Notes: generated by a model from the sequence alone, not told the origin. Counted from the stretch's first letter, positions 9,236 through 18,435 are shown. The stretch is 64,000 nt of DNA from Candidatus Obscuribacterales bacterium (GCA_020634035.1 JACKCM010000002.1:124001-188000), one strand, 5' to 3'. A program made the numbers and translations.

Positions 9236-9838
9236 CTATCCTTTTTTGACAAGGATCTCCTCGATCATTCCTTTGAAGAATTCATGGATTCTTGTATCTT
9301 CGGTGAGCTCCGGGTGGAAAGTGGTAGCAAGCAGGTTCTTCTGGCGAGCCATAAAGATCTCGTTTTCTCCTCGAGATAGAATCTCTACGTCTTCTCCTGC
9401 CGAGACTATTCTAGGGGCTCTTATGAAGATCGCCGGATAAGGGAGGGGCTCTCCTTTGATGGCGATATCGGCTTCGAAGCTGGCTTTCTGTGGTCCATAA
9501 GCGTTTCTACTCACGGTGATATCCATCAAAGAGAGTGTTTTTTGATTGCTACCTTCCACAGATTTCGCCAGCATTATGGAGCCCATACATGTCCCATAGA
9601 CAGGCATTCGTTCTTTGAGGGCTTTCTCTTTGATTCTATCTAGCAGTGCGGCGGCAGCATAGTCTGCCAGGCGGTTTATCGTGGTGGACTCGCCGCCTGG
9701 AATTATAAGAGCGTCTATGCTTTCCAGCTCTTCTATGTATTTGATTGGTGCCGGCTCCAGGTCGATATTGCTGAGCATCTTTGCGTGCTCAGCCACATCG
9801 CCCTGGAGGGCAAGGATTCCTACTTTTATCTTTACCAT
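9236..9838 (-). CDS. pdxT: Pyridoxal 5'-phosphate synthase, glutaminase subunit PdxT
   Basis: PdxT hydrolyses glutamine and channels ammonia to PdxS for DXP-independent synthesis of pyridoxal 5'-phosphate. It is a class I glutamine amidotransferase of 200 residues. The nucleophile is Cys84 in GTCMGS (the family usually has GTCAG). The His/Glu pair is His175 and Glu177 in FHPELTED. The PGGEST motif near residue 48 is typical of PdxT. It overlaps the end of pdxS by 7 bases, as expected for two subunits of one complex. The Met after the catalytic Cys is a small departure from the usual Ala. Confidence 0.95.
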   Translation of the reverse strand: MVKIKVGILALQGDVAEHAKMLSNIDLEPAPIKYIEELESIDALIIPGGESTTINRLADYAAAALLDRIKEKALKERMPVYGTCMGSIMLAKSVEGSNQKTLSLMDITVSRNAYGPQKASFEADIAIKGEPLPYPAIFIRAPRIVSAGEDVEILSRGENEIFMARQKNLLATTFHPELTEDTRIHEFFKGMIEEILVKKG

Positions 9839-10749
9839 CCCCGGCTTGCCAGCTCCTCTTCCGGGCTGAGGGAGCGTGCCGACCGGCCGACCATCGGCTC
9901 TCCGAGGTTTCTGCTTACTTCGGCAAGAACTTCGGGGTCTTTGTAATAGGTGGTCGCTTTGACAATGGCGGCGGCGCGTTTTTCAGGATCGCCGGATTTG
10001 AAAATACCGGAGCCGACAAAGACACCGTCTACACCGAGCTGCATCATCAGGGCCGCATCGGCAGGCGTGGCGATACCGCCGGCGGCGAAGTTGACCACCG
10101 GGAGCTTGCCTTCCAGTTTTACTTGTTTAACCAGTTCGAAAGGCGCGCCTATCTCTTTGGCGTAATTCATTACTTCGTCGTCGGACATCGCCACCAACTT
10201 TCTTATCTCTCCTAATATAGAACGGGCATGGCGAACCGCTTCTACCACATCACCGGTGCCGGCTTCACCCTTGGTGCGGATCATTGCAGCTCCTTCGCCG
10301 ACGCGACGCAGGGCTTCACCCAGATTGCGCGCTCCACAGACGAATGGAATGGTGAACTTGGATTTGTCGATGTGATACTGCTCGTCGGCAGGTGTAAGGA
10401 CTTCGCTTTCGTCAACGCAGTCGACTCCGAGAGATTCGAGGATCTGGGCTTCTACGAAGTGACCGATTCTGGCTTTTGCCATCACCGGAATAGAGACCGC
10501 TTCGATGATTTTTGATACCAGTTCCGGATCGCTCATTCGCGCCACACCGCCGTCGGCCCTGATATCTGCCGGTACTCTCTCAAGAGCCATTACCGAGACA
10601 GCACCGGCTGCTTCGGCGATTTTTGCCTGCTCAGCATTGACCACATCCATGATCACGCCGCCTTTGAGCATCTGGGGTAGTGCTCTTTTCACTTTCTCTG
10701 TGCCAGAGACCTTTTCATTCGAGATCTTCTCTTTCAGTTTTGTAGCCAT
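9832..10749 (-). CDS. pdxS: Pyridoxal 5'-phosphate synthase, lyase subunit PdxS
   Basis: PdxS condenses ribose 5-phosphate, glyceraldehyde 3-phosphate and ammonia to PLP and forms a dodecamer with PdxT. It has 305 residues, normal for the family. Asp35 in MDVVN, the Schiff-base lysine Lys92 in MAKARIGHF and the second lysine Lys160 in IRTKGEAGTGDV are all present. The start is supported by a strong GGAGGAAGG ribosome binding site. It lies 32 bases downstream of a MocR-type regulator on the same strand. A tandem 11-base repeat in that gap may be an operator. Confidence 0.98.
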   Translation of the reverse strand: MATKLKEKISNEKVSGTEKVKRALPQMLKGGVIMDVVNAEQAKIAEAAGAVSVMALERVPADIRADGGVARMSDPELVSKIIEAVSIPVMAKARIGHFVEAQILESLGVDCVDESEVLTPADEQYHIDKSKFTIPFVCGARNLGEALRRVGEGAAMIRTKGEAGTGDVVEAVRHARSILGEIRKLVAMSDDEVMNYAKEIGAPFELVKQVKLEGKLPVVNFAAGGIATPADAALMMQLGVDGVFVGSGIFKSGDPEKRAAAIVKATTYYKDPEVLAEVSRNLGEPMVGRSARSLSPEEELASRGW

Positions 10750-10767
10750 GGGAACCTTCCTCCTGTG

Positions 10768-10789
10768 AAATTAGATAGAAATTAGATAA
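10768..10789 (-). promoter_or_regulatory. Tandem 11-bp direct repeat upstream of pdxS, possible PdxR operator
   Basis: On the plus strand, AAATTAGATAG (10768-10778) is followed directly by AAATTAGATAA (10779-10789): a 10 of 11 match with a period of one helical turn. The repeat covers the last codons of the regulator gene and ends 19 bases before the pdxS start codon. MocR/PdxR regulators are known to bind direct repeats near pdx promoters, so an operator role is plausible, but this is inference. The region is AT-rich, and chance or a fragment of the leader remain possible. Confidence 0.35.
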
Positions 10790-12386
10790 ATGTATGACCG
10801 CCGCCGGCGAACACCGGTCGGCTTGAGTTGGATCTTCTTGCTTTTACCAGATCGAAATAACTCTCTATGGCCTGCCTCAATCTTTCGATTCCGGCTTTGA
10901 TAGTCGCTTCGTCGTTCTGGATGAAGCAGAGTCTCAGATAACTTGTGTTCTCTCCCGATAAGAAACAGAGATGACCGGGAGCAAAAGAGACGTTCCTGTC
11001 TCTGGCATGGAGCAAGAGCTCTTTTGTTGAATGCCCTTCCGGTAACTGCATCCAGATGAACATACCGCCTTCTGGTTTGCTCCAGGTGATACCTTTATTG
11101 GTACCAAAGGCTCGATTCAACTCGGTCAGCATAGTGTCTCTTCTTCTTTTGTAAGTTTCTCTGACCGACTTCAAATGGTCTTCCAGAAGCCCTTTGGCCA
11201 GGAATTCCGCCAGAAAGATCTGAGAGAGAGAATTGGTAGAGAGATTGGAGGCACGTTTGGCTAATATGAGTCGACCGAGCACCTCCTGTGGTGCTACCAG
11301 CCATCCCAGTCTCAGGGCGGGGCAGAGCGCCTTAGAGAATGTGCCCTGGTGAATGACTATCTTGTCTCCTCCCGGAAGCGCTCTTAATGAGGGCAGTCTC
11401 TCCCCTTCGTAGCGCAGATCGCCGACAAAATCATCTTCCAGAATCGGTACTTGATACTGTCCGGCAAGGGCGAGCAAAGCCACTCGTCTTTCGAGCGACA
11501 TGGTCAGACCGGTAGGATTCTGAAAGTTGGGAATCACATAGATGAGCTTGGGGCGATAGCGCTTCAGATGCGATTCGAGCACATCGAGACGAATTCCCTC
11601 GTCGTCCATGGGCGTGGGCAGGCACTCTGCCTGCCGGTTCTTGAAGCTGCAGCCTCCCCAGAGATAGGACGGATCTTCCATGACGACCCGGTCTCCAGGG
11701 TCGACAAAGACACTGCTGACTATGTCAATTCCCTGTTGAGAGCCACTTACGATCAAGAGCTCTTCTTGCTGGGCCGGAATTTCGGTCCGTCTCAGATGAA
11801 AAAGGACCTGTCTGCGCAGGCTGGGATGCCCTTCGGCCGGGCTGTATTCGAAGAGGCCCCGGGCGCGGTTCTCTTCCATTATTGCGCCTAGAATAGATTC
11901 GAAGTCTTCTGTAGGATAGCTATCGAAAGAGGGGATGCCGCCGGCGAAAGAGATTAGATCCGGTTTCCACTCATAGGTCTCGGTTTCGGAGCGAAAGATA
12001 TCGTATATAGATTGATTGGCCCTAGAGAACTTTCTTGTCCAATCGACAGCTTCTGATTCGGATACTGCAACAGTCGAGCCCGCATTCAAAGGCTTTCTTG
12101 CGAAAGAGCCTCTTCCGACGTGGCTTTCAAGATAGCCCAGTCGGGTCAATTCGGCATAGGCACGGGCGGCGGTGGAACGATCGATGGAGAGCAGGGCAGC
12201 CAATTCTCGATTGGTGGGTAACTTTCTACCGGCAATAATCTTGCCGCTGTCGATCATGCTCCGGAAGCTTTCGGCAATCTGGGCGTAATAAGGCGTCTGG
12301 TTGTCTTCTCTATCTATTGCCGTAGCAAGCAAGGATATCCAGTCCGGCTGGACTTGCGGTTCGTCTTTTGGGGATAAACCAGGCAT
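10782..12386 (-). CDS. pdxR: MocR/GntR-family PLP-dependent regulator, PdxR-like
   Basis: An N-terminal winged helix of GntR type (LPTNRELAALLSIDRSTAARAYAELTRL, about residues 55-85) is fused to a fold-type I aminotransferase domain (about 150-510). The PLP-binding lysine lies in HQGTFSKALCPALRLGW. MocR proteins sense PLP, and the PdxR subgroup activates pdxST. Placement directly upstream of pdxS makes PdxR the best reading. PdxR is often divergent from pdxST, whereas here it is co-directional, which would allow autoregulation of one operon. I choose ATG at 12386 rather than GTG at 12392 because GAGG then lies 9 bases upstream. The gene symbol rests on context. Confidence 0.85.
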   Translation of the reverse strand: MPGLSPKDEPQVQPDWISLLATAIDREDNQTPYYAQIAESFRSMIDSGKIIAGRKLPTNRELAALLSIDRSTAARAYAELTRLGYLESHVGRGSFARKPLNAGSTVAVSESEAVDWTRKFSRANQSIYDIFRSETETYEWKPDLISFAGGIPSFDSYPTEDFESILGAIMEENRARGLFEYSPAEGHPSLRRQVLFHLRRTEIPAQQEELLIVSGSQQGIDIVSSVFVDPGDRVVMEDPSYLWGGCSFKNRQAECLPTPMDDEGIRLDVLESHLKRYRPKLIYVIPNFQNPTGLTMSLERRVALLALAGQYQVPILEDDFVGDLRYEGERLPSLRALPGGDKIVIHQGTFSKALCPALRLGWLVAPQEVLGRLILAKRASNLSTNSLSQIFLAEFLAKGLLEDHLKSVRETYKRRRDTMLTELNRAFGTNKGITWSKPEGGMFIWMQLPEGHSTKELLLHARDRNVSFAPGHLCFLSGENTSYLRLCFIQNDEATIKAGIERLRQAIESYFDLVKARRSNSSRPVFAGGGHTFI

Positions 12387-12456
12387 ATGCACTTTCCTCT
12401 AGACTACGAAAGAGCATTTTATCGGGATTGGCTGTTATTGTATGCCAGCCAAAAGA

Positions 12457-13212
12457 TTAATTGTCCTTATTGTCTGCTTCGCTATCCACGGGCGCGCTGG
12501 TTTCTGATTGCTGGGTCAGTCCATCGGCGTTTACATAGAGAACAATCAGCCATACGATGAAGAGAACGATGGTCCAGAAGAAGAGGAAAATCGCCTGGGG
12601 CACTAAAGAAGCGAAAGTGAGGATACTGACCAGAAAGAGCAGGATCCAGATCACCTGTCCGGCCTGGCCTATGCGGCGGGAGACCATGGTTTTTTCGAGT
12701 AAGAATTCAGTCAGGTGGTATCCAGCCAATGCATACAATATGTTCGATAGAATGAAAATTCTCCCCAGGGCCTGGTCAAGTATCATCCAGCCTTCCAGCC
12801 TCAGAATCGACCTGTTCAATGCGGTGTCATAGAGCGAGCGATAGGAAACATCGACGAAGTGGAGCATAAGATTGAAGAAAGTCTGGACATCGACTGTCAG
12901 CGCGATCATCACCAGGAAAAGGCAGAAGATCTTGCGCGGTGCGTCTTTGGCTGGAGCAATTTTGTATAGACAGATCAGGAAATAGGTGAGGGAGAGGCAG
13001 GCCGTTAAAAGGGCCAGGCTGTTAATTTGCCAGAGCAGAGGATGGATGGCTGCGAAGCTCATCAATCTCTCGACTGAAAACTGGCTCAGGTCGCCTGCCC
13101 GGAAACAATAGATAGTGGCTAGTATCGCGAAACTATGGGCTATTGCCCCGTAGAGACAGGCTTTCTGGACTGCTCTTAAATCCGAGTTCTTTTCGAAACT
13201 CTTCTTAGCCAT
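12457..13212 (-). CDS. Six-helix membrane protein, unknown
   Basis: The 251-residue protein has about six hydrophobic segments (for example FAILATIYCF, LALLTACLSLTYFLICLY, FLFFWTIVLFIVWLIVLYV) and a short acidic C-terminal tail. No family is recognised. Its start overlaps the end of serS by 8 bases, so it is probably translated from the serS transcript. It has no visible catalytic motif. A DUF4386-like family of small membrane proteins has a similar layout, but I cannot confirm membership. Confidence 0.75.
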   Translation of the reverse strand: MAKKSFEKNSDLRAVQKACLYGAIAHSFAILATIYCFRAGDLSQFSVERLMSFAAIHPLLWQINSLALLTACLSLTYFLICLYKIAPAKDAPRKIFCLFLVMIALTVDVQTFFNLMLHFVDVSYRSLYDTALNRSILRLEGWMILDQALGRIFILSNILYALAGYHLTEFLLEKTMVSRRIGQAGQVIWILLFLVSILTFASLVPQAIFLFFWTIVLFIVWLIVLYVNADGLTQQSETSAPVDSEADNKDN

Positions 13213-14479
13213 CTTTTCTTATGGTGTCTACGCCGTTCAGATAGGGCACCAGTACCGGAGGCACTTTGACCGAGCCGTCTTCCTGCTGGTTGTTCTCGAG
13301 AATGGCTGCCATGGCTCTGCCAATAGCCAGACCGGAGCCGTTGATAGTGTGAACGAAACGGGCTTTGCCACCATCGTTCGGTCGATATTTGATGCCGGCT
13401 CTTCTTGCCTGGAACTCTGCGAAGTTGCTGCAGGAGCTTATCTCTCGGTATTTGTCCTGGGCAGGGAACCAGACTTCGAGGTCATAACATTTGCGGGCGC
13501 AGAAGCCCAGATCGCCTGCACAGAGAATGACTTTGCGATAGGGCAACTCGAGGGCTTCCAGAATCATCTCAGCGTCTCTGGTCAGCTTCTCGTGCTCGGC
13601 TTCAGAACTTTCTGGAGTGGTTATTTTGACCAGCTCCACTTTGTTGAATTGATGCTGACGAATGTAGCCCCGGGTGTCTTTGCCGGCGCTGCCTGCTTCG
13701 CGGCGAAAGTTGGGGGTATAGGCGCAGTGGAGAATCGGCAGGTCTTCTTCGTTCAGGGTCTCTTTGCGATAAAGATTGGTGACCGGAACCTCGGCGGTGG
13801 GAGTGAGATAGAGTTCATCGTCGGCGCAGCGGTAGAAATCCCCCTCGAATTTGGGGAGCTGACCGGTACCTTCCATGCAATCTCTATTGATCAAAATAGG
13901 AGGGAATACTTCGGTATAGCCGTGCTTGCCGTGGAAGTCGAGCATGAAGTTCATGAGAGCCCGCTCTAACTTGGCGCCCCAGTTGTAGAGGACGGTGAAT
14001 CTTGATTCAGCCACTTTGACACCGCGTTCGAAATCGAAAATATTCAGATCGGCGCCTATCTCGTAATGATGTCTTGGATTCTTTATATCCGGGATTTCGC
14101 CCCAGGTAGAGACGACCACGTTCTCGTTTTCGTCTTTGCCGTCCGGGACGCTGTCATCAGGCATATTCGGGATCGCCATCTGAATCTCTTTGAGCTTTTC
14201 GTCGAGAACTGTTCTTTGTTTAGACACTTCCTCGTACTCTTCTTTGAGCTTCTTAGATTCGTTCTTCATCGCTTCTTTCTCTTCCGGGCTGAATTTGCCG
14301 GTTTTGAAAGATTCGGAGATCTCGTTTCTTCTGCGATTGAGCTCTTCCCAGCGAGCAAGAGCATCGCGATATTCTTCGTCGACTTGAATGAGCTCTTTGA
14401 TGGAGGTGTTGCCATTTCTTCGCGATATGGCCGCTTCCACTTTATCTTTGTTCTCTCTAACAAATCTGAGGTCAAGCAT
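13205..14479 (-). CDS. serS: Seryl-tRNA synthetase
   Basis: SerS charges tRNA-Ser (and tRNA-Sec where present) with serine. It has 424 residues. The N-terminal antiparallel coiled-coil arm that grips the tRNA long variable arm spans about residues 30-105. The class II core follows, with motif 2 around FRREAGSAGKDTRGYIRQHQF and motif 3 NGSGLAIGRAMAAILENNQ. A TATAAT hexamer lies about 65 bases upstream of the start on the minus strand. No serine-rich leader peptide is visible. The downstream membrane protein overlaps its 3' end. The possible charging of tRNA-Sec matters here because a UGA-containing gene lies at 37747-38109. Confidence 0.97.
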   Translation of the reverse strand: MLDLRFVRENKDKVEAAISRRNGNTSIKELIQVDEEYRDALARWEELNRRRNEISESFKTGKFSPEEKEAMKNESKKLKEEYEEVSKQRTVLDEKLKEIQMAIPNMPDDSVPDGKDENENVVVSTWGEIPDIKNPRHHYEIGADLNIFDFERGVKVAESRFTVLYNWGAKLERALMNFMLDFHGKHGYTEVFPPILINRDCMEGTGQLPKFEGDFYRCADDELYLTPTAEVPVTNLYRKETLNEEDLPILHCAYTPNFRREAGSAGKDTRGYIRQHQFNKVELVKITTPESSEAEHEKLTRDAEMILEALELPYRKVILCAGDLGFCARKCYDLEVWFPAQDKYREISSCSNFAEFQARRAGIKYRPNDGGKARFVHTINGSGLAIGRAMAAILENNQQEDGSVKVPPVLVPYLNGVDTIRKDG

Positions 14480-14637
14480 TGAACTATTTCCTGTCGCCTT
14501 GCGTCTTAACTTTTATCACTGTGTCAAAGTGGAGATTATAGCGAAAGCGGACTCAAGTTTTCAGTCTATAGCCCTCTCGGTGACATTCTGTTGCGTCGTC
14601 GTTAAGACGTTGAATTTGATCTGGAGGAGTAAGTGTC

Positions 14638-15117
14638 ATGAACGAAGCCTTCTTTGTTGATAAGACCATGCAAACGCCGTTTCGCTCCTGGCGCCAGTCT
14701 CTGGGAGCTCTGGGCGAAGATGCTGCCAGCCTGTACCTGGTCGGTCAGGGATGGCGGGTTATCGAGCGAAACTGGAGAAGCTACCGTGCTTGTGAACTCG
14801 ACATAGTTGCGAAGGATCCTCAAGGGACTGTGGTTTTTGTAGAGGTCAAGACAAGAGCTGCTTTTATAGGGGTTTACGGAACCGAATCGGTGGAGAGTGC
14901 ACTCGCTTCTGTGGACAGATCCAAACAAAACAAAATCAAGCGGGGTGCTCTGATTTTTTTGTCGAAGACCGGCGAGCCGCAGAGGCACGGGCGAAGATTC
15001 GATGTGCTTGTGGTGACAATCAAGCAATGTTCCCTGGCCTATGAAGCAGGCAGTCGCTTCATCAGAGTGCAAGAGAGAGACCTGGATTTACTGCATATAG
15101 AGGGCGCTTTCGACTGA
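14638..15117 (+). CDS. YraN/UPF0102 family nuclease-like protein
   Basis: This family has an endonuclease-like (Holliday junction resolvase-type) fold; its cellular role is not settled. The conserved active-site pattern appears as GEDAASLYLVGQGW, then CELDIVAKD and VVFVEVKTR, that is E-x(n)-D-x(n)-E-x-K. The 159-residue length is slightly above the usual 120 because of an N-terminal extension of about 15 residues and a C-terminal tail. The ATG at 14638 has GGAGG 9 bases upstream. The gene is divergent from serS across about 158 bases. Confidence 0.88.
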   Translation: MNEAFFVDKTMQTPFRSWRQSLGALGEDAASLYLVGQGWRVIERNWRSYRACELDIVAKDPQGTVVFVEVKTRAAFIGVYGTESVESALASVDRSKQNKIKRGALIFLSKTGEPQRHGRRFDVLVVTIKQCSLAYEAGSRFIRVQERDLDLLHIEGAFD

Positions 15118-15207
15118 TACTGTATTTAGTGAGATCTACATCTATGAAGTATCGCTTTGTTCATAACTGCCGGAGTCCGTAGTTCACTGGTGGTAGAATC
15201 TTTCTCT

Positions 15208-16548
15208 ATGAGCACCAGCGTCCTCTCTCCCAATACCCGATTGATGCCTGTCACGGCAGCGATCTCGGCCGAGCATCACCTGATGATTGGTGGTTGCGAT
15301 ACGGTCAAGCTGGCGGAGCGCTGGGGCACCCCACTGTGGGTGATGGATTACGAGACCATCAAGACCTCGGCTGAAGCTTTGAAGGCTGGTCTTTCTGTGT
15401 ACCCGGGTGCCAGGGCTCTTTATGCCGGCAAAGCCTTCATGTGTCTGGCTATCTGCAAGCTGGTCCAGAATCTGGGTCTGGGTCTTGATGTCGTATCGGA
15501 AGGGGAGCTCTACACGGCATTGCGGGCAGGATTTCCGAAAGAAGATATCTATTTGCACGGCAACAACAAGTCGTCCGCCGAGCTGATAATGGCGGTAGAG
15601 AATGCCGGGGTGACCATTATCGTAGACGGCTTCCAGGAACTGGAGGCGGTTATCGAGATCGCATCTGCCAGGGGCTCACGTGCCAGAATTATGGTCAGGG
15701 TAACACCCGGGGTCGAGCCCGATACCCACGAATATATCAAGACCGGGCAGTTCGACAGCAAGTTCGGAATCAGTCTCGATCAGGTTATACCTTTTGTCGA
15801 GCGAGTTGCTCAGAGTGAGGAGCATCTGGAATTCCGCGGCATTCATGCCCATATCGGCAGCCAGTCGCTCGCTATGGAGCCTTATTTGAAGCTGGTCGAT
15901 ATCCTGGCTGAAACCGTGGCCGAGATCAAAAACAGGCTTGGCCGGGAGATCGATTTTTTAAATCTGGGTGGCGGCCTTGGCATTGTTTACACCGAAGCGG
16001 ACCAGCCCATTCCTTTGTTTGACTGGTCCCGGGCCATGGCTGAAAGAGTTCTAGAGGAATTCTCTCGTCTGGGCTTGAAGCAGCCCCAACTTCTGGTGGA
16101 ACCTGGGCGGTCCGTGGTAGGCACGGCCGGGGTGACGCTCTATCGCGCCGGTCAGGTCAAGAAATTTGAGAGTGGAAAACGAGCCGTGGCTCTCGATGGC
16201 GGAATGGCTGATAATCCCCGCCCCGCTACTTATAACGCCCGTTACACCTCGGTCATCGCCAGCAGAATGAACAAGATCGAGGCTGATTCTCCAGTGGATC
16301 TGGTCGGCAGATTTTGTGAATCTGGAGATATAATCATTAAAGGTGCAGGGATACCTGCAGAAACCGGCGATTTGATCGCGGTTTTCTCCACCGGCGCCTA
16401 TAACTACAGCATGTCGTCCAACTACAACCGGACTGGAAAACCGGCATGCGTGCTGGTTAAAGACGGCAAGGCGGAGCTGATTATCGAAAGAGAGTCCCTG
16501 GATGACCTGGTCCGACAAGATCGAATTCCCGACTTTCTCATCTCTTGA
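15208..16548 (+). CDS. lysA: Diaminopimelate decarboxylase LysA
   Basis: LysA is a PLP enzyme of the alanine racemase fold that decarboxylates meso-diaminopimelate to L-lysine. The PLP lysine is in ALYAGKAFMC near residue 70. HAHIGSQ, GGGLGIVY and EPGRSVVG are conserved cofactor and substrate motifs, and the second active-site cysteine is in GRFCESGD. The opening SPNTRLMPVTA and HLMIGGCD segments look cyanobacterial. The start at 15208 is preferred to TTG 15157, which lacks family support, although the ribosome binding site is weak. cdaA follows after 43 bases, as in cyanobacteria. Confidence 0.95.
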   Translation: MSTSVLSPNTRLMPVTAAISAEHHLMIGGCDTVKLAERWGTPLWVMDYETIKTSAEALKAGLSVYPGARALYAGKAFMCLAICKLVQNLGLGLDVVSEGELYTALRAGFPKEDIYLHGNNKSSAELIMAVENAGVTIIVDGFQELEAVIEIASARGSRARIMVRVTPGVEPDTHEYIKTGQFDSKFGISLDQVIPFVERVAQSEEHLEFRGIHAHIGSQSLAMEPYLKLVDILAETVAEIKNRLGREIDFLNLGGGLGIVYTEADQPIPLFDWSRAMAERVLEEFSRLGLKQPQLLVEPGRSVVGTAGVTLYRAGQVKKFESGKRAVALDGGMADNPRPATYNARYTSVIASRMNKIEADSPVDLVGRFCESGDIIIKGAGIPAETGDLIAVFSTGAYNYSMSSNYNRTGKPACVLVKDGKAELIIERESLDDLVRQDRIPDFLIS

Positions 16549-16591
16549 CCCTGGAATCCCTGCTTTCTGACAATCTTCTCGAGCGAGGTCG

Positions 16592-17602
16592 ATGAATTAT
16601 TTCCAACAGCTCTGGAGCAATGTCAACGGGGAGTTCGATCTCCATGTTCTCTGGTTCTTCATTTCGATGAGTGTCCAGGTCGCGATCATCAGCTATGCGG
16701 TGATCTGGGCCTGGAAGAGAATCGTCGGCAGTCAGGCTGAACGCCTGGTGAAAGGGGTGCTTGTCCTGGCATCAATCTGGGGGATGGCTTCTATTCTCCA
16801 GTTCGACCTGATTACCTATTTGCTTCAGACTATCTTCCCGGTGGCTGTTCTGGCTCTGGTGATTATCTTTCAGCCTGAGCTAAGAAGAGGTCTGGGCCAT
16901 CTGGGAAAGGTGAACACTCTGCGTTTTGATTTCTCTCTCACCGGTCTCGAGCAGGTGCAGTTGGAGAGGGACGTTGAGCAGATCATCGTAGCGGTACGCG
17001 AATTGTCGCGATCGAAGACCGGAGCGCTTATCGTAATCGAGCCGATGCACGGAGAGAGAGATTATGTCAGTCCGGGCACCACAGTTAATGCCGATATCTC
17101 TACCACGCTTTTGCTGACTATATTTTTCGACAAGTCACCGCTCCATGACGGAGCTGTAGTAATCCGCAAGAATAAAGTGGTTGCCGCCGGTGTGATCTTG
17201 CCGATGACCGATGACCCTGAATTGAGTTATAGATACGGAACCCGGCATAGAGCCGCCATCGGTCTGTCCGAGACTTATGACGGTCTTTGTATAGTGGTTT
17301 CGGAAGAGACCGGTGCGATATCGGCTTCCAGTCGCGGAATGCTTGCTCGCTATCGTGATGCCGAGGATCTGAAAGATCCGATCAAATATCTCTACACCCA
17401 GGGAATGGAATCTAAGAACACCGAGCATGCCAATTACTTTCTCAATCTCTTCACGAAGACTCGAAAAGAGACAGACGAGGCTGACGGGTCTGATACTACT
17501 AGCGGTGATTCTGCCGATGACGCTGCTGCGCAATCTGGTGAGGAAGAGCCCCGGGGAAAGAGCGAGGCTGACGGTAGAGACCCTGATCCCGTCAGCGTTT
17601 AA
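16592..17602 (+). CDS. cdaA: Membrane diadenylate cyclase CdaA (c-di-AMP synthase)
   Basis: CdaA makes cyclic di-AMP from two ATP, a messenger for osmolyte and potassium control and wall homeostasis. Three membrane helices lie at about residues 20-42, 52-70 and 76-93. The DisA_N cyclase domain covers about 110-265. The catalytic DGA motif is at 186-188 (SPLHDGAVVI) and RHR at 218-220 (GTRHRAAIGLSE), both intact. A 70-residue acidic, low-complexity tail (about 268-336) is longer than usual. The ATG at 16592 has GAGG just upstream. It follows lysA and converges on pyrF with a one-base gap. No c-di-AMP phosphodiesterase is visible in the window. Confidence 0.95.
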   Translation: MNYFQQLWSNVNGEFDLHVLWFFISMSVQVAIISYAVIWAWKRIVGSQAERLVKGVLVLASIWGMASILQFDLITYLLQTIFPVAVLALVIIFQPELRRGLGHLGKVNTLRFDFSLTGLEQVQLERDVEQIIVAVRELSRSKTGALIVIEPMHGERDYVSPGTTVNADISTTLLLTIFFDKSPLHDGAVVIRKNKVVAAGVILPMTDDPELSYRYGTRHRAAIGLSETYDGLCIVVSEETGAISASSRGMLARYRDAEDLKDPIKYLYTQGMESKNTEHANYFLNLFTKTRKETDEADGSDTTSGDSADDAAAQSGEEEPRGKSEADGRDPDPVSV

Positions 17603-17603
17603 C

Positions 17604-18350
17604 CTATGAAGAAGCCAGTGCTTCTTCCATCTCTTCAACAACTCTGGTGGCAGCTTCTTTTTTGTTGTCGGCGCCGGTTATCGGGCGGCCTACAACCAGA
17701 TAGTCGGAGCCGTTCTTAACAGCCTGGGATGGGGTGACGATCCGGGCTTGATCGTCTGTTGATGCCCAGGCAGGACGAATACCCGGGGTGACGATTATGA
17801 AATCCGGTCCCAGGGCGGTTCTTATCAGCTGTGCTTCTCTGGCGGATGCGACTACCCCGTCGAGCCCGGCTTGCTTTGTCAGGGTGGCCAGTTTTACCAC
17901 ATGGTCTTCTACCGGGATGCCCACGGATAGCTCGTTTTTGAGAGCGTCTGCGTCCACGCTGGTCAGGACTGTCACCGCTATCAGTATCGGTTTTTCTATC
18001 TTGCTTTTGTCTGCTTGATCTCGAACGGCTTCGGCAGCAGCTTTCATCATGGCAAGACCGCCTGAAGCATGGATATTGAGCATAGCTATTTTTTGCGCTG
18101 CAATATTGGCTGCAGCTCTAGCTACGGTGTTTGGTATGTCCATGAACTTGCCATCGAAAAAGACTTTGATCTCTTCTTTTTCTATGAGTTCGAAGACTTT
18201 CGTGCCGGAATGGGTAAAGAGCTCGAGTCCAACCTTGAACATGCCGGTATGATCCCGCAGCTCATCGATCAATCGTTTAGCCGTCTCGAGGTCTGAGGTG
18301 TCCAGGGCGACTATGAGTTTGTCTTTAGCCTTCAGGGATGATTTGAGCAT
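17604..18350 (-). CDS. pyrF: Orotidine 5'-phosphate decarboxylase PyrF
   Basis: PyrF converts OMP to UMP, the last step of pyrimidine synthesis. The 248-residue protein carries the catalytic D-x-K-x-x-D array as Asp66, Lys68 and Asp71 in FFDGKFMDIPNTV. The family usually has DLKFHDIPNT, and here Gly and Met replace Leu and His at non-catalytic positions. VTPGIRP near residue 200 is the phosphate-binding loop, followed by SDYLVVGRPIT. Other pyr genes are not nearby. rpmE lies upstream on the same strand but 85 bases away. Confidence 0.95.
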   Translation of the reverse strand: MLKSSLKAKDKLIVALDTSDLETAKRLIDELRDHTGMFKVGLELFTHSGTKVFELIEKEEIKVFFDGKFMDIPNTVARAAANIAAQKIAMLNIHASGGLAMMKAAAEAVRDQADKSKIEKPILIAVTVLTSVDADALKNELSVGIPVEDHVVKLATLTKQAGLDGVVASAREAQLIRTALGPDFIIVTPGIRPAWASTDDQARIVTPSQAVKNGSDYLVVGRPITGADNKKEAATRVVEEMEEALASS

Positions 18351-18435
18351 TTTGATTGATTCTCCGTAGATGAAGCAAAACCTGACAAATAAATTGCCAG
18401 GTTAAAAGCCGTTTTGCGTGTTGATATTGTTCGGA

